Source of the DNA: Micromonospora sp. HNM0581
Lineage (GTDB): Bacteria > Actinomycetota > Actinomycetes > Mycobacteriales > Micromonosporaceae
Assembly (NCBI RefSeq): GCF_012726175.1
Contig: NZ_JAASAD010000003.1
Location: forward strand, 62,001-126,000
DNA: 64,000 nt
Direction of reading: 5' to 3'
Position numbers and translations under genes: made by a program. Shown here piece after piece: positions 1 to 9,805 of the stretch. The notes beneath the pieces were generated by a model that made no database searches, was not told where the DNA came from, and saw nothing but the letters and a program-made list of their open reading frames with translations. Numbering within the stretch: the stretch's first letter is position 1; each line of letters starts with the position of its first letter.

Positions 1-1
1 G

Positions 2-886
2 GTGTACGTCACCCGGAACGCCGACGCGGGCACCTGGACCAGCCTGGAGGCGACCCTACGGTTCCTGTTGTCGGGCCGCTCCGCGTACGTCTCGGGGCAG
101 GTGATCCGGGTCGGCGCCGGCCAGGCCACCGCACCGGCCGACTGGGACCATCCACTCGACGGACAGGTGGTGCTGGTCACCGGCGCGGCCCGAGGTATCG
201 GCGCGGCACTGGCCCGGACACTCGCCCGCGACGGCGCGACAGTGGTGGCACTGGACATCCCCGCCGCCGGGGACGAACTGGCCGTGGTCGCCAACGAGAT
301 CGGCGGCAGTGCCGTGCAGCTCGACCTGACCGCCGCCGACGCGCCGACCCGGCTCGCCGAACACCTGGCCAGCCGGCACCGGCGGGTGGACGTGGTGGTG
401 CACAACGCCGGCATCACCCGGGACAGGACCCTCGGTCGGATGGACGCCGACCGGTGGGCTCAGGTCATCGACGTCAACCTGTCCAGTCAGGAGCGGATCA
501 ACGACGCGCTGCTGGAACGCGAGCTGATCCCCGCCGGAGGACGGATCATCGGTGTCTCCTCGATCGCCGGGATCGCCGGTAACCGGGGCCAGACCAACTA
601 CGCCACCAGCAAGGCCGGGGTCGTCGGGTTGGTCGAATCGCTCGCTCCGACGCTGAGGAAGCGTCAGATCAGTGTCAATGCGGTCGCGCCCGGCTTCATC
701 GAGACCCGGCTCACCGCCCGGATCCCGCTGGTGCTGCGGGAGGCGGGGCGCCGGATGAACAGCCTTTCGCAGGGTGGTTTGCCGGTGGACGTCGCGGAGA
801 CCATCGGCTGGCTGGCCTGGCCGGCGTCCGGTGCGCTGACCGGCAACGTCGTGCGGGTCTGCGGCCAGAGTCTGCTGGGGGCGTGA
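2..886 (+). CDS. 3-oxoacyl-ACP reductase, high-molecular-weight FabG type (5' partial)
   Basis: NADPH-dependent ketoacyl reductase of the SDR family. The Rossmann motif TGAARGIG is at visible residues 60-67, NAGI near 138, the catalytic Ser in VSSIAG, and the YxxxK pair at Y200/K204. The roughly 45 residues before the Rossmann fold (FLLSGRSAYVSGQVIRVG) look like the end of the extra N-terminal domain of large FabG proteins such as mycobacterial FabG4 (about 450 aa), so the gene almost certainly begins upstream of the window and the GTG at position 2 is not a real start. Its stop overlaps the next gene, a MaoC dehydratase. That pairing matches fabG4-htdX of mycobacteria and suggests a chain-elongation or beta-oxidation module. 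Confidence 0.88.
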   Translation: MYVTRNADAGTWTSLEATLRFLLSGRSAYVSGQVIRVGAGQATAPADWDHPLDGQVVLVTGAARGIGAALARTLARDGATVVALDIPAAGDELAVVANEIGGSAVQLDLTAADAPTRLAEHLASRHRRVDVVVHNAGITRDRTLGRMDADRWAQVIDVNLSSQERINDALLERELIPAGGRIIGVSSIAGIAGNRGQTNYATSKAGVVGLVESLAPTLRKRQISVNAVAPGFIETRLTARIPLVLREAGRRMNSLSQGGLPVDVAETIGWLAWPASGALTGNVVRVCGQSLLGA

Positions 887-2001
887 TGGCCCGGCGCCGA
901 CGCGACGACGAGCCGGCCGACGACCTGTCGGTGGACGAGCTGATCGACGGGCCGACCGAGAACCTGACCCCCGAGATCCAGGCCGCCGTGCTCGCCGGAC
1001 CGACCGGCGACGGGGACCTGGAGGCGACCCGCGACCTGTCCGGCCACGCCCCGGCCGACCCACCGGCTGTGGATTCGGTGACGCCAGCGTCCGCCGACGC
1101 GCAACGAACCGGCACCAGCGGCGGCGTTCCGCCCGTACCGACGGCACGGGCCCGGGTGGAGTTGCCCCGGCTACCGGCGGCCGGGCCGTCGTATCGGCGG
1201 GCGCTGCTGGGCGCGGTGGCGGATCTGGGTGGTCGGCGCGGTGCAACGGTGCCGGCGGTGCAGCTGGCGGTGGGTGGCGTGCCGGTGGACCAGGAGCGGC
1301 TGGCTGACTACGACCGGGTCTGCGGGTTCCGGCTCGCCGACCGGTTACCCGCGACCTTCCCGCACGTCATGGGCTTTCCACTGACGCTACGTCTGATCAG
1401 CGCCCCGGAGTTTCCGATCCCGCTGACCGGGGTGGTGCACGTGGGCAACCAGATCACGGTACGTAGGCCGGTCACCGTCACCGACCGGCTGGACTTCACC
1501 ACCTGGGCAGAGAATCTGCGCCCGCACGAGCGGGGGCGGCAGGTGGATGTCGTACTCGTCGGGTCGGTCGACGGCGAGGAGGTGTGGCGCGGCGTCTCGA
1601 CCTACCTCGGCCGGCAGCGCGCCCCGGACGGTGGTCAGCGGCGCGGCCACGGCGACCGACCACCGCCGCCGGCCGTCACCGCGCGCTGGTCGGTCACGCC
1701 CCGGGTGGGTACGGACTACGCGCGGGTCTCCGGCGACCACAACCCGATCCACACCTCGCGGGTGGGGGCGCGGCTGCTCGGGTTTCCCCGTCCCATTGCG
1801 CACGGGATGTGGAGCGCCGCACGGTGTCTCGCGGCGCTGGAGAGTCGGCTGCCGGAGACGTACACGGCGGACGTGGCGTTCAAGCTGCCGGTGCCGCTGC
1901 CCGGCACGGTGACCTTCAGCGCCACGGCGCTCGGCTCGGGCTGGGATTTCAGCCTGCACGACCGACGCGGCCGGCCACATCTCGTAGGCACCATTCGATG
2001 A
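886..2001 (+). CDS. MaoC-like (R)-specific enoyl/hydroxyacyl dehydratase
   Basis: Double hot-dog hydratase acting on beta-hydroxyacyl or enoyl thioesters. The hydratase-2 motif SGDHNPIH, with catalytic Asp and His, lies near residue 286 and is followed by the GFPRPIAHGM helix typical of the family. The ATG at 886 shares its A with the upstream FabG stop (TGATG); a GTG at 883 is also possible. The first 90 residues are charged, Pro/Ala-rich and look disordered. Related proteins such as HtdX are about 280 aa, so a start near the GTG at 1156 is a real alternative. Overlap with fabG implies translational coupling and a shared pathway. Confidence 0.85.
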   Translation: MARRRRDDEPADDLSVDELIDGPTENLTPEIQAAVLAGPTGDGDLEATRDLSGHAPADPPAVDSVTPASADAQRTGTSGGVPPVPTARARVELPRLPAAGPSYRRALLGAVADLGGRRGATVPAVQLAVGGVPVDQERLADYDRVCGFRLADRLPATFPHVMGFPLTLRLISAPEFPIPLTGVVHVGNQITVRRPVTVTDRLDFTTWAENLRPHERGRQVDVVLVGSVDGEEVWRGVSTYLGRQRAPDGGQRRGHGDRPPPPAVTARWSVTPRVGTDYARVSGDHNPIHTSRVGARLLGFPRPIAHGMWSAARCLAALESRLPETYTADVAFKLPVPLPGTVTFSATALGSGWDFSLHDRRGRPHLVGTIR

Positions 2002-2030
2002 GTGGGCCGGGCACTTGCCCGGCAGGTCGC

Positions 2031-2076
2031 GGAAGGGCACCCCGTTTACGCCTCGTGTGGAGGAAGGGCCCCCTCC
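2031..2076. repeat. Candidate interspersed intergenic repeat copy
   Basis: The leader between the dehydratase and DedA genes holds two direct copies of GGAAGGGC (2031-2038 and 2062-2069) around a TTTACGCC core, and ends in a self-complementary GGGCCC run. I recall similar GGAAGGGC/TTAACGCC blocks scattered between genes in Micromonospora-type genomes, but no second copy lies in this window, so membership in a repeat family is inference. Confidence 0.3.
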
Positions 2077-2104
2077 GCACAGCTGGTGGCCTGAGCATGG
2101 ACCC

Positions 2105-2734
2105 ATGGAGGCCGCCTTCGACCTGCTCCGACACACGCTCACCTCGCCGTGGGTGTACCTGCTGCTGCTCGGGCTCACCGCGGTTGACGCGATCTTCCCG
2201 CTGGTGCCGGCCGAGGCGGCGGTCATCACGGTCACGGTGCTGGCCACCGGAGGTGAGCCGAACGTGATGCTGGTGGTCGTGGCCGCCATGTTCGGCGCCG
2301 TCATCGGCGACCACGTCTCGTACGCGATCGGGCGCGGCGGCGGGGCAGGACGGCTGGACCGGTCTCCGAGAGACAGTCGACGGCGGGCCGGCTCACAGTG
2401 GGCCCGTCGGGCGGTGGAGCGGCGGGGCGGCCTGATCCTCACCGCTGCCCGTTACGTCCCCGGTGGGCGGACGGCGGTGACCTTGGCGATGGGAGCGGTC
2501 CGCTATCCGCTACGGGCGTTCCTGCTCTACGACCTGATCGGTGCCGCCTCCTGGTCGTTGTACTGCGTGCTGTTGGGTGCCGTCGGCGGGCTGTCCTACG
2601 AAAGCGATCCGCTGCGCGGGATCCTGACCGGGATCGGCCTGTCGCTGGCAGTCACGGCGTCACTGGAGGTGGCCCGCCGGATGCGGCGCCGCGCTCGGCG
2701 CCGGGCCCCGGTGTCGTCCGATGCCGACGGGTAG
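2105..2734 (+). CDS. DedA family membrane protein
   Basis: Integral membrane protein of the DedA/SNARE-associated family, which is linked to lipid carrier recycling and membrane homeostasis. About 209 aa. Visible marks are the N-terminal hydrophobic segment (WVYLLLLGLTAVDAIFPLVP), the acidic VPAEAA re-entrant motif, the ARYVPGGRT motif (F/YxPGGR is the family signature) and two C-terminal hydrophobic segments before an Arg-rich tail. I take the ATG at 2105: upstream in-frame TTG/GTG codons would add a polar 30-residue stretch not expected in DedA proteins. Its 3' end overlaps the convergent TetR gene by 83 nt. Confidence 0.82.
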   Translation: MEAAFDLLRHTLTSPWVYLLLLGLTAVDAIFPLVPAEAAVITVTVLATGGEPNVMLVVVAAMFGAVIGDHVSYAIGRGGGAGRLDRSPRDSRRRAGSQWARRAVERRGGLILTAARYVPGGRTAVTLAMGAVRYPLRAFLLYDLIGAASWSLYCVLLGAVGGLSYESDPLRGILTGIGLSLAVTASLEVARRMRRRARRRAPVSSDADG

Positions 2735-3374
2735 CGGGCATCCCGGCCGGGCGCCAGGTCACGCCGTGCAGCAGTTGGCCGGCGCCGAGCCAGGCGACGT
2801 TCATCATCTGCGTGGCGGTCTTCTCCGGGTCGGCTTCCGGATGGTCGGCGAGCCAGTCGGCAAGTGACTCGCTCGCGCCGACGAGCGCGTACGCGACGAC
2901 CTCCAGTTCGGTGTCCGCCACTTGGCGCCCTTCGGCGCGCAGCGCGTGGTTGAGCATCCCGGCGACCACCTCCACCAGCCGGGCGCGCATCACCGTCAGC
3001 TCACGTGCCAGTGACTGTTCGGCCCGGGCTTGACGGTAGAGCACTGCCCAGCCGTCCCGGTGCGCGCCGACGAAGCCGAGGAAGGCTCGCAATCCGCGCC
3101 AGAGTCGTTCGTCGGCGGGCAGGTCGGGGGCGGCGGCCCCGGCGATCGCCTCCATCATCCGGGTGCCCTCGCGGTGCAGGCAGGCGACGAATAGTTCTTC
3201 TTTGGTGCCGAGGTACGCGTACACCATGGGTTTGGATATGCCGGCCGCCTCGGCGATCTCGTCCATGCTGGCGCTGTGGTAGCCGCGTCGGGAGAAGATC
3301 CGCACTGCGGAGTCGAGCATCTGCTGCTGCCGTACGGCGCGTGGAAGGCGCTTGAAGGCGGGACCGGTGGACAC
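2652..3374 (-). CDS. TetR family transcriptional regulator
   Basis: One-component repressor of 240 aa. The DNA-binding helix-turn-helix is MDEIAEAAGISKPMVYAYLG near residues 40-60, followed by TKEELF, which is standard for TetR proteins; the rest is an all-alpha ligand domain. The GTG at 3374 gives a short Lys/Arg-containing leader before the HTH; an upstream extension would run into the divergent SCP2 gene. The promoter region between the two genes holds a 30-bp palindrome that is a credible operator, so the protein probably controls itself and the SCP2/acyl-CoA ligase operon in response to an acyl-CoA or lipid ligand. The last 28 residues overlap the dedA 3' end. Confidence 0.85.
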   Translation of the reverse strand: MSTGPAFKRLPRAVRQQQMLDSAVRIFSRRGYHSASMDEIAEAAGISKPMVYAYLGTKEELFVACLHREGTRMMEAIAGAAAPDLPADERLWRGLRAFLGFVGAHRDGWAVLYRQARAEQSLARELTVMRARLVEVVAGMLNHALRAEGRQVADTELEVVAYALVGASESLADWLADHPEADPEKTATQMMNVAWLGAGQLLHGVTWRPAGMPATRRHRTTPGPGAERGAASGGPPPVTP

Positions 3375-3387
3375 CTTGCGAGCATAC

Positions 3388-3417
3388 CTACTCGTGCGTA
3401 ATGTTACGCATGAGTAG
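3388..3417. promoter_or_regulatory. TetR-type operator palindrome between tetR and SCP2 gene
   Basis: A 30-bp inverted repeat with 13 of 15 paired positions: outer arms CTACTC / GAGTAG and inner arms TGCGTAA / TTACGCA, centred at 3402/3403. It lies in the 67-bp divergent intergenic region, 14 bp from the tetR start and 25 bp before the SCP2 start, so bound repressor would block both promoters. Confidence 0.75.
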
Positions 3418-3441
3418 CCATTGTCCGAGAGGTGTTTTTCC

Positions 3442-3894
3442 ATGACTGACTTCGATCCGGCCAACTTCGCCAACGTCGGCCCGAAGGAGTTCGCCCAGCT
3501 CGTCAAGAACACTCCGGAGAGCAAGCTGTCCGAGGTGATGTCGGGTGATCTGCGCGGCAAGATCCTCGACGAGGTCTTCGGGCGGATGCCGCAGCTGTTC
3601 CGTGCCGACCGGGCCGGCTCCACGAACGCGGTCATCCACTGGAACATCACCGGCGCTCCGGACGGCGGCACCGACACCTACGAGGTTGTCATCGCCGACG
3701 GCACCTGCACGGTCAACGGGACCCCGCAGCACGAGCCCCGGCTGAGCCTGACCCTGCCCCCGGTCGAGTTCCTCAAGGTCATCTCCGGCGGCACGAACCC
3801 GGTCATGATGTTCATGACCGGCAAGCTCAAGGCCAAGGGTGACCTGGGCCTGGCCGCCAACATCGCGAACCTCTTCGACATCCCCAAGGCCTGA
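3442..3894 (+). CDS. SCP2 sterol-binding domain protein
   Basis: Small soluble lipid-carrier protein of 150 aa with a single SCP-2 fold: alternating strands such as AVIHWNITG and DTYEVVIADGTCTV, then the hydrophobic pocket helix PVEFLKVISGGTNPVMMFMTGKL and a C-terminal amphipathic segment ending IANLFDIPKA. Proteins of this type bind fatty acyl chains or sterols and are often encoded with acyl-CoA enzymes. The ATG at 3442 has a GAGAGGTG ribosome site at 3427-3434; an upstream TTG at 3421 lacks one. It is first in an operon that continues into the acyl-CoA dehydrogenase remnant and the ligase, and sits beside a strong operator. Confidence 0.82.
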   Translation: MTDFDPANFANVGPKEFAQLVKNTPESKLSEVMSGDLRGKILDEVFGRMPQLFRADRAGSTNAVIHWNITGAPDGGTDTYEVVIADGTCTVNGTPQHEPRLSLTLPPVEFLKVISGGTNPVMMFMTGKLKAKGDLGLAANIANLFDIPKA

Positions 3895-3895
3895 G

Positions 3896-4201
3896 ATGGC
3901 GAAGTTCTCGCTCGACCTGAACGAGGAACAGCGGGATCTACGCGACTGGGTGCACGGCTTCGCCCGCGAGGTCGTGCGCCCAGCCGCCGCCGAATGGGTA
4001 CGGTGACGGTCGATGGCCAAGCTCAAGGCCGGCGAGGTGACCGAAACGGCGGTCCAGTCGCTCGGTGGCGCCGGTTTCCTGCGCGACCACCCGGTCGAGC
4101 ACTGGAACCGCGATACCAAGATTCTCACCATCTTCGAGGGCCCCCCGGAGATGCAGCGGCTGGTCATCTCCCGGGCGGTCGCCGGGATGCAGATCCGCTG
4201 A
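3896..4201 (+). pseudogene. Acyl-CoA dehydrogenase remnant with internal deletion
   Basis: From the ATG at 3896 the frame reads a normal acyl-CoA dehydrogenase N-terminus (MAKFSLDLNEEQRDLRDWV, then AAAEW) for 36 codons, then meets TGA at 4004-4006. Immediately after it, in the same frame from the ATG at 4013, come about 62 codons of an acyl-CoA dehydrogenase C-terminus: the LGGAGFLRDHPVE helix and IFEGPPEMQRL, where the usual motif is IFEGTSEIQ. Intact enzymes are about 390 aa, so roughly 300 internal codons, covering the FAD-binding core and most of the substrate site, are gone. It starts one base after the SCP2 stop, so it sits where a working operon member is expected. Confidence 0.85.
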
Positions 4202-4221
4202 CCGCCAGGAGGTACGCGGGC

Positions 4222-5778
4222 ATGGACCTGCCGTTCATCGTCACCACGCTGACCCGGCGTGGGCTACTCGCCCCGGGCCGCCCGATACGGGTCGCATCCC
4301 AGCTCAGCGCGCTACGCAGGTGGGGTTGGAGCATCGCCGGAGAGCTACGCCAGGCGGCGGCCAGAGACCCGGGCCGGGCCGCGATCATCGACGACCAGGG
4401 CACCGAGCTGACGTACGCCGAACTGCTCGACCGGTCCATGCGACTGGCTCGTGCGCTGCGCGCCGCGCTCGGCGTCCAGGCCGGCGACCGGGTCGCCGTA
4501 CTCGGCCGAAACCACCCGGGGTTGATCGAGACCATAGTCGCCGCCACGCTGCTGGGCGCCGACGCCGTGCTCGTGAACACCGGGCTCTCCCCGGCGCAAC
4601 TGGCCACGGTGGCTCAGGAGCAGCGGCTGCGGGTCCTGGTGCACGACGACGAATTCACCGAACAGACCATCGGGTTGCCGGCGGACCTGCACCGCCTCGG
4701 TGAGCAGGCCCGCAACGAACTGATCGACAACGCCCTCCCCGGCGAACTGCACCCGCCCGGGCGGGACGGCCGGATCATCGTGCTCACCTCCGGCACCACC
4801 GGTACGCCCAAGGGCGCCCGACGGCCCACACCGAACGGTTTCGGCCCGCTGGTGTCCATCATCGACCGGATTCCGCTGCACGTACGGGACCGGGTGCTGA
4901 TCGCCGCCCCGATCTTCCACACCTGGGGGTTCGCCGCCCTACAGGTCTGCTTCGCCCTCCGGGCCACGATCGTGCTGCACCGACGCTTCGACCCGAGCGC
5001 CACCCTGGAAGCCCTCACCCGGCACCGGTGTCAGGCGTTGTTCGCGGTGCCGGTGATGCTGCAACGCCTGACGGAGGAGCCGGTGCCGGAGCACCGACCG
5101 CCGCTGAAGGTGGTCGCGGTGAGTGGCTCGGCGCTGCCCGGCGGCTTGCCGGCGACGTTCATGGACGCCTACGGAGACGTCCTCTACAACCTGTACGGCT
5201 CGACCGAGACGTCCTGGGCCTCCATCGCCACCCCGGCCGACCTGCGCCGGGCACCCACCACAGCGGGCAGACCACCGCACGGCACCCGGCTGGAGATCGT
5301 CGACGACGACGGTCGGCCGGTGCCCGGTGGTCGCGTCGGGCGCATCATGGTCGGCAACGAGATGCTGTTCGAGGGCTACACCTCCGGCCCTGACCGGCAC
5401 GGCGACCTGCTCGACACCGGCGACCTGGGTCGGATAAACCCCGACGGGCTGCTCTTCGTGGACGGCCGCGCCGACGACATGATCGTCTCCGGTGGTGAGA
5501 ACGTCTTCCCCGCCGAGGTGGAACAGTTGCTCACCCAGCTCCCCCAGGTACGCGAAGCCGCCGTCATCGGCGTACCCGATCCCGACTACGGCCAGCGGCT
5601 CGCCGCCTTCATCGCCCTGTGTCCCGGCGAGACCCTCGACGCCGAGGCGGTCCGTGAGTACGTCCGGCACTACCTGGCCCGCTTCTCGGTGCCCCGCTAC
5701 GTCGTGTTCGTCAAGTACCTGCCCCGTAACGCCACCGGCAAGGTCCTCGCCCGCGAACTACGCCGCTACTACGGCTGA
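4222..5778 (+). CDS. Acyl-CoA synthetase / AMP-dependent ligase (FadD-like)
   Basis: Activates a carboxylic acid with ATP to acyl-AMP and then to a CoA thioester. 518 aa with the full ANL motif series: P-loop LTSGTTGTPKG at residues 188-198, YGSTE, the DTGDL ATP-ribose motif, the hinge GRADDMIVSGGENVFPAEVE and the catalytic lysine motif PRNATGKVL at the C-terminus. The ATG at 4222 has a perfect AGGAGG at 4207-4212. It follows the acyl-CoA dehydrogenase remnant and SCP2 gene, so it probably feeds a fatty-acid or steroid side-chain type pathway that has lost its local dehydrogenase. The substrate cannot be read from the sequence; a fatty acid is most likely. Confidence 0.9.
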   Translation: MDLPFIVTTLTRRGLLAPGRPIRVASQLSALRRWGWSIAGELRQAAARDPGRAAIIDDQGTELTYAELLDRSMRLARALRAALGVQAGDRVAVLGRNHPGLIETIVAATLLGADAVLVNTGLSPAQLATVAQEQRLRVLVHDDEFTEQTIGLPADLHRLGEQARNELIDNALPGELHPPGRDGRIIVLTSGTTGTPKGARRPTPNGFGPLVSIIDRIPLHVRDRVLIAAPIFHTWGFAALQVCFALRATIVLHRRFDPSATLEALTRHRCQALFAVPVMLQRLTEEPVPEHRPPLKVVAVSGSALPGGLPATFMDAYGDVLYNLYGSTETSWASIATPADLRRAPTTAGRPPHGTRLEIVDDDGRPVPGGRVGRIMVGNEMLFEGYTSGPDRHGDLLDTGDLGRINPDGLLFVDGRADDMIVSGGENVFPAEVEQLLTQLPQVREAAVIGVPDPDYGQRLAAFIALCPGETLDAEAVREYVRHYLARFSVPRYVVFVKYLPRNATGKVLARELRRYYG

Positions 5779-5793
5779 CGCGTCATCGAGTGC

Positions 5794-5855
5794 CACGGCT
5801 TGCGGCTAACCGCGACGTCCCATCGGCGGGAAGGGCCTACTTGCCGCAAGCCGTG
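5794..5855. terminator. Long-loop inverted repeat between convergent genes
   Basis: Perfect 13-bp arms CACGGCTTGCGGC (5794-5806) and GCCGCAAGCCGTG (5843-5855) separated by 36 nt, between the convergent acyl-CoA ligase and purD genes. A bidirectional terminator is the simplest reading; the loop is longer than usual and no U-tract follows. Confidence 0.45.
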
Positions 5856-5963
5856 CGTCTGACCAGGGGGAATCGGCCTGGCGTACGTCCGGCCGGGCGG
5901 CGTCGCCCAGGACGGTGGCTCAGTCGAGGTTGGATCGGTGAGGGGCGTTCCGCCGGGCTCCGG

Positions 5964-7214
5964 TCAGACCGGGAGGGTGATCCGGCCGTCGACCGCGGCA
6001 GCGGCGATGTCCCGGCGATGGTGCGAGCCGGGCAGCGTGATGCCGCGTACCACCTGGTATGCGGCATCACGGGCGGCGGCGAGGTCCGGGCCGGTGGCCG
6101 TACCACAAAGGACCCGACCGCCCGCGGAGAGCAGGGCACCGTCGGTGGGCCGACGGACGGTACCCGCGTGGATCACGCCAGGCTGCTCCCCCCCGCTGAT
6201 CACGCCGCCGGTACGCGGCCCCGCAGGGTAACCCTCGGCCGCGACCACCACCGTCACCGCGGCACCGTCACGCCACCGCAGCGGTGGATGGTTGGCAAGC
6301 GAACCGGTGGCAGCGGCGTGCAGGAGCCCACCCAGCGGAGTCTCCAGCAGCGCGAGCACCACCTGGGTTTCGGGGTCGCCGAAGCGGGCGTTGAACTCGA
6401 TGACCCGGGGACCGTCGGCGGTGATCGCCAGACCGACGTAGAGCAGACCGGAGAAGGGCGTGCCCCGGCGCCGCATCTCGCTGAGCGTGGGATGCACCAC
6501 GTCCCGCACGACGTCGTCCACCAGACCGGTCGGTGCCCACGGCAGCGGCGCGTACGCCCCCATGCCACCGGTGTTGGGGCCGCTGTCGCCGTCACCGACC
6601 CGCTTGAAGTCCTGCGCCGGCAGGAGCGGCACAGCCGTCTCACCGTCGGTCACCACGAACAGCGACACCTCGGGACCAGCGAGGTATTCCTCGATCACCA
6701 CCCGGCCACAGTCGCGCGCGTGCGCCTCGGCGGCGGTGCGGTCGTCGGTGACCACCACCCCCTTGCCGGCGGCGAGCCCGTCGTTCTTCACCACGTACGG
6801 TGGGTCGAACAGGTCCAGTGCGGCGGCCGTGCCCGCCTCGTCGGTGCAGGTGTACGCCCGTGCGGTGGGAACACCGGCGGCAGTCATGACCTCCTTGGCG
6901 AAGGTCTTGGATCCCTCCAGCCGGGCCGCCGCGGCCGACGGCCCGAAGACCGCTATGCCCTTGGCTCGTACCGCGTCGGCCACCCCGGCGACAAGTGGCG
7001 CCTCCGGGCCGATCACGACCAGGTCGGCGGTCACCTCGACGGCGAGCCCCGCCACCGCCGCCGGATCGACCAGATCGACCGACCGCAGCTCCGCCACCCC
7101 CGCGATTCCCGGGTTACCGGGTGCCGCGATCAGCGCCTCGACCGAAGGATCATCGGCCAACCTCAGCGCGAGCGCATGCTCCCGCCCTCCACCACCAAGC
7201 AAAAGTACCCGCAC
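5964..7214 (-). CDS. purD: Phosphoribosylamine-glycine ligase
   Basis: Second step of de novo purine synthesis: ATP + phosphoribosylamine + glycine to GAR. 416 aa, normal length. It opens with the family's MRVLLLGGGGREHALA, then GPEAPLVAGVAD, the ATP-grasp lysine/glycine loop NDGLAAGKGVVV, NTGGMGAYAP and FNARFGDPETQ metal/ATP ligands; all key motifs are intact. The ATG at 7214 is the natural start because the Gly-rich loop begins at residue 7. It is on the same strand as purA 101 bp upstream, so both IMP and AMP branch steps may share expression. Confidence 0.97.
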   Translation of the reverse strand: MRVLLLGGGGREHALALRLADDPSVEALIAAPGNPGIAGVAELRSVDLVDPAAVAGLAVEVTADLVVIGPEAPLVAGVADAVRAKGIAVFGPSAAAARLEGSKTFAKEVMTAAGVPTARAYTCTDEAGTAAALDLFDPPYVVKNDGLAAGKGVVVTDDRTAAEAHARDCGRVVIEEYLAGPEVSLFVVTDGETAVPLLPAQDFKRVGDGDSGPNTGGMGAYAPLPWAPTGLVDDVVRDVVHPTLSEMRRRGTPFSGLLYVGLAITADGPRVIEFNARFGDPETQVVLALLETPLGGLLHAAATGSLANHPPLRWRDGAAVTVVVAAEGYPAGPRTGGVISGGEQPGVIHAGTVRRPTDGALLSAGGRVLCGTATGPDLAAARDAAYQVVRGITLPGSHHRRDIAAAAVDGRITLPV

Positions 7215-7315
7215 GCCGAGTCATCCTACCGACCCCGCCGCGAACCTCGTTGATCATGAAGCCGTCGCGTCACGACAGGCGGCACCGCTGCCTGAACCGA
7301 TCCTCTCTCGATGGG

Positions 7316-8668
<1,353 letters not shown>

Positions 8669-8730
8669 CTAACAAGTAGTGACGGCACGGCCGGCAGGGG
8701 TCGCGTCGAGAACAGCAGGAGGAGCTACCC

Positions 8731-9729
8731 GTGTACGACGTGGTGCTGCTCACCCTCGACTCGGAGCGGGACGCACCGGGTGCCGGGTGTGGCAGCGGCG
8801 GAGCCTGCTGCGGTGGTCGCACCGAAGCCGCCAAGGATCGGAAGGAACGCTGCGAGACACCGCGCGTACCGGTGCTGGCCTGCTCTGACGCATTGACTGC
8901 CAGGGGTGCGCGAGTCGAGACGGTCACCGCCCGGTCGGACGCGGAGATCGACGAGGTGCTGGCACGACTGGACGGCCCACCACGCCCTGACGGCCTCACC
9001 TGGCCGGACCCGGACACCAAGACCCGGCTCGTGGTCGCCGTGACTGGTGACGCGCAGTTGCGCGCCGTACTCCGCCGCATGGTCCGGCGGTACGCGCCAC
9101 CGCCCAGTCGTCGCCCGACGGACCTCGCCGGCAACCGCACGGTACCGGACCTGCCACCGGTCGGCGTACTGCCACTCGACCCCTCCCGGGGCCCGACGCA
9201 CCGCGACCTCGCCGCGCAGCTCGGGTTGGCCCGCGATCCGGCGGCGGTGGCCGCCGTGGTGCTCGACGGCTCGCCACGCCGGCTCGATCTACTGCGCCAC
9301 GACGGTGGATCGGTGACCCTAGACGGTGCGCTGATCGGTGCCGCCGACGACGACGGCATCCCGCTGCCGTGGCGCGGTCGGGTGGAGGTCGACGACATCG
9401 TGCTGTGCAACGGCGACGAACCGCTTCTCGCCTGCGCGATCGGGAATGCGGGCGGTTACGCCCGGCTCGACGACGTGACGCTGCTGGCCGGGCCCGACCC
9501 GACCGACGGGCTGGTCGAGGTGGCGGTGGCCGTACCGGTGGTCACCCGGTCGCGGCTCGGTCGGCACCGGGTCCGCCTGGAGGTCCGGCGGGCCCGAGGC
9601 CGGGCCGCGTCGGTGCTACCCCGGGACGACAGCGCGCTGCCGTACCTGGACGACGGCGTGACGGGACGGTTGACGCGTAAGCGGTCCTGGTGGACCGAGC
9701 CGGGCGCCTGGGCGGTCTGGGCGGACTGA
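8731..9729 (+). CDS. Diacylglycerol/lipid kinase-like protein with Cys-rich N-terminus
   Basis: 332 aa, divergent from purA. The middle and C-terminus follow the order of bacterial lipid kinases: VGVLPLDPSRGPTHRDLAAQLGL resembles the GTxNDxAR segment, RRLDLLRHDG the xxDLxxV strand, CAIGNAGGYARLDDVTLLAG the second-domain core, and DGLVEVAVA the DGxLEVxxV strand. The usual GGDGT nucleotide loop is replaced by VTGDAQLRAV, so catalytic activity is doubtful. Residues 18-29 hold four cysteines (CGSGGACCGG), which is not a lipid-kinase feature and might bind a metal. The GTG at 8731 has AGGAGGAG upstream. The family call is by pattern only. Confidence 0.5.
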   Translation: MYDVVLLTLDSERDAPGAGCGSGGACCGGRTEAAKDRKERCETPRVPVLACSDALTARGARVETVTARSDAEIDEVLARLDGPPRPDGLTWPDPDTKTRLVVAVTGDAQLRAVLRRMVRRYAPPPSRRPTDLAGNRTVPDLPPVGVLPLDPSRGPTHRDLAAQLGLARDPAAVAAVVLDGSPRRLDLLRHDGGSVTLDGALIGAADDDGIPLPWRGRVEVDDIVLCNGDEPLLACAIGNAGGYARLDDVTLLAGPDPTDGLVEVAVAVPVVTRSRLGRHRVRLEVRRARGRAASVLPRDDSALPYLDDGVTGRLTRKRSWWTEPGAWAVWAD

Positions 9730-9805
9730 CCTGCGCCGGCCGGTGCATCGCAGGCCAGTACCGGCCGGTGGGCCTATCCTCGTCGGGAGGAATGGGGAGG
9801 ACACC

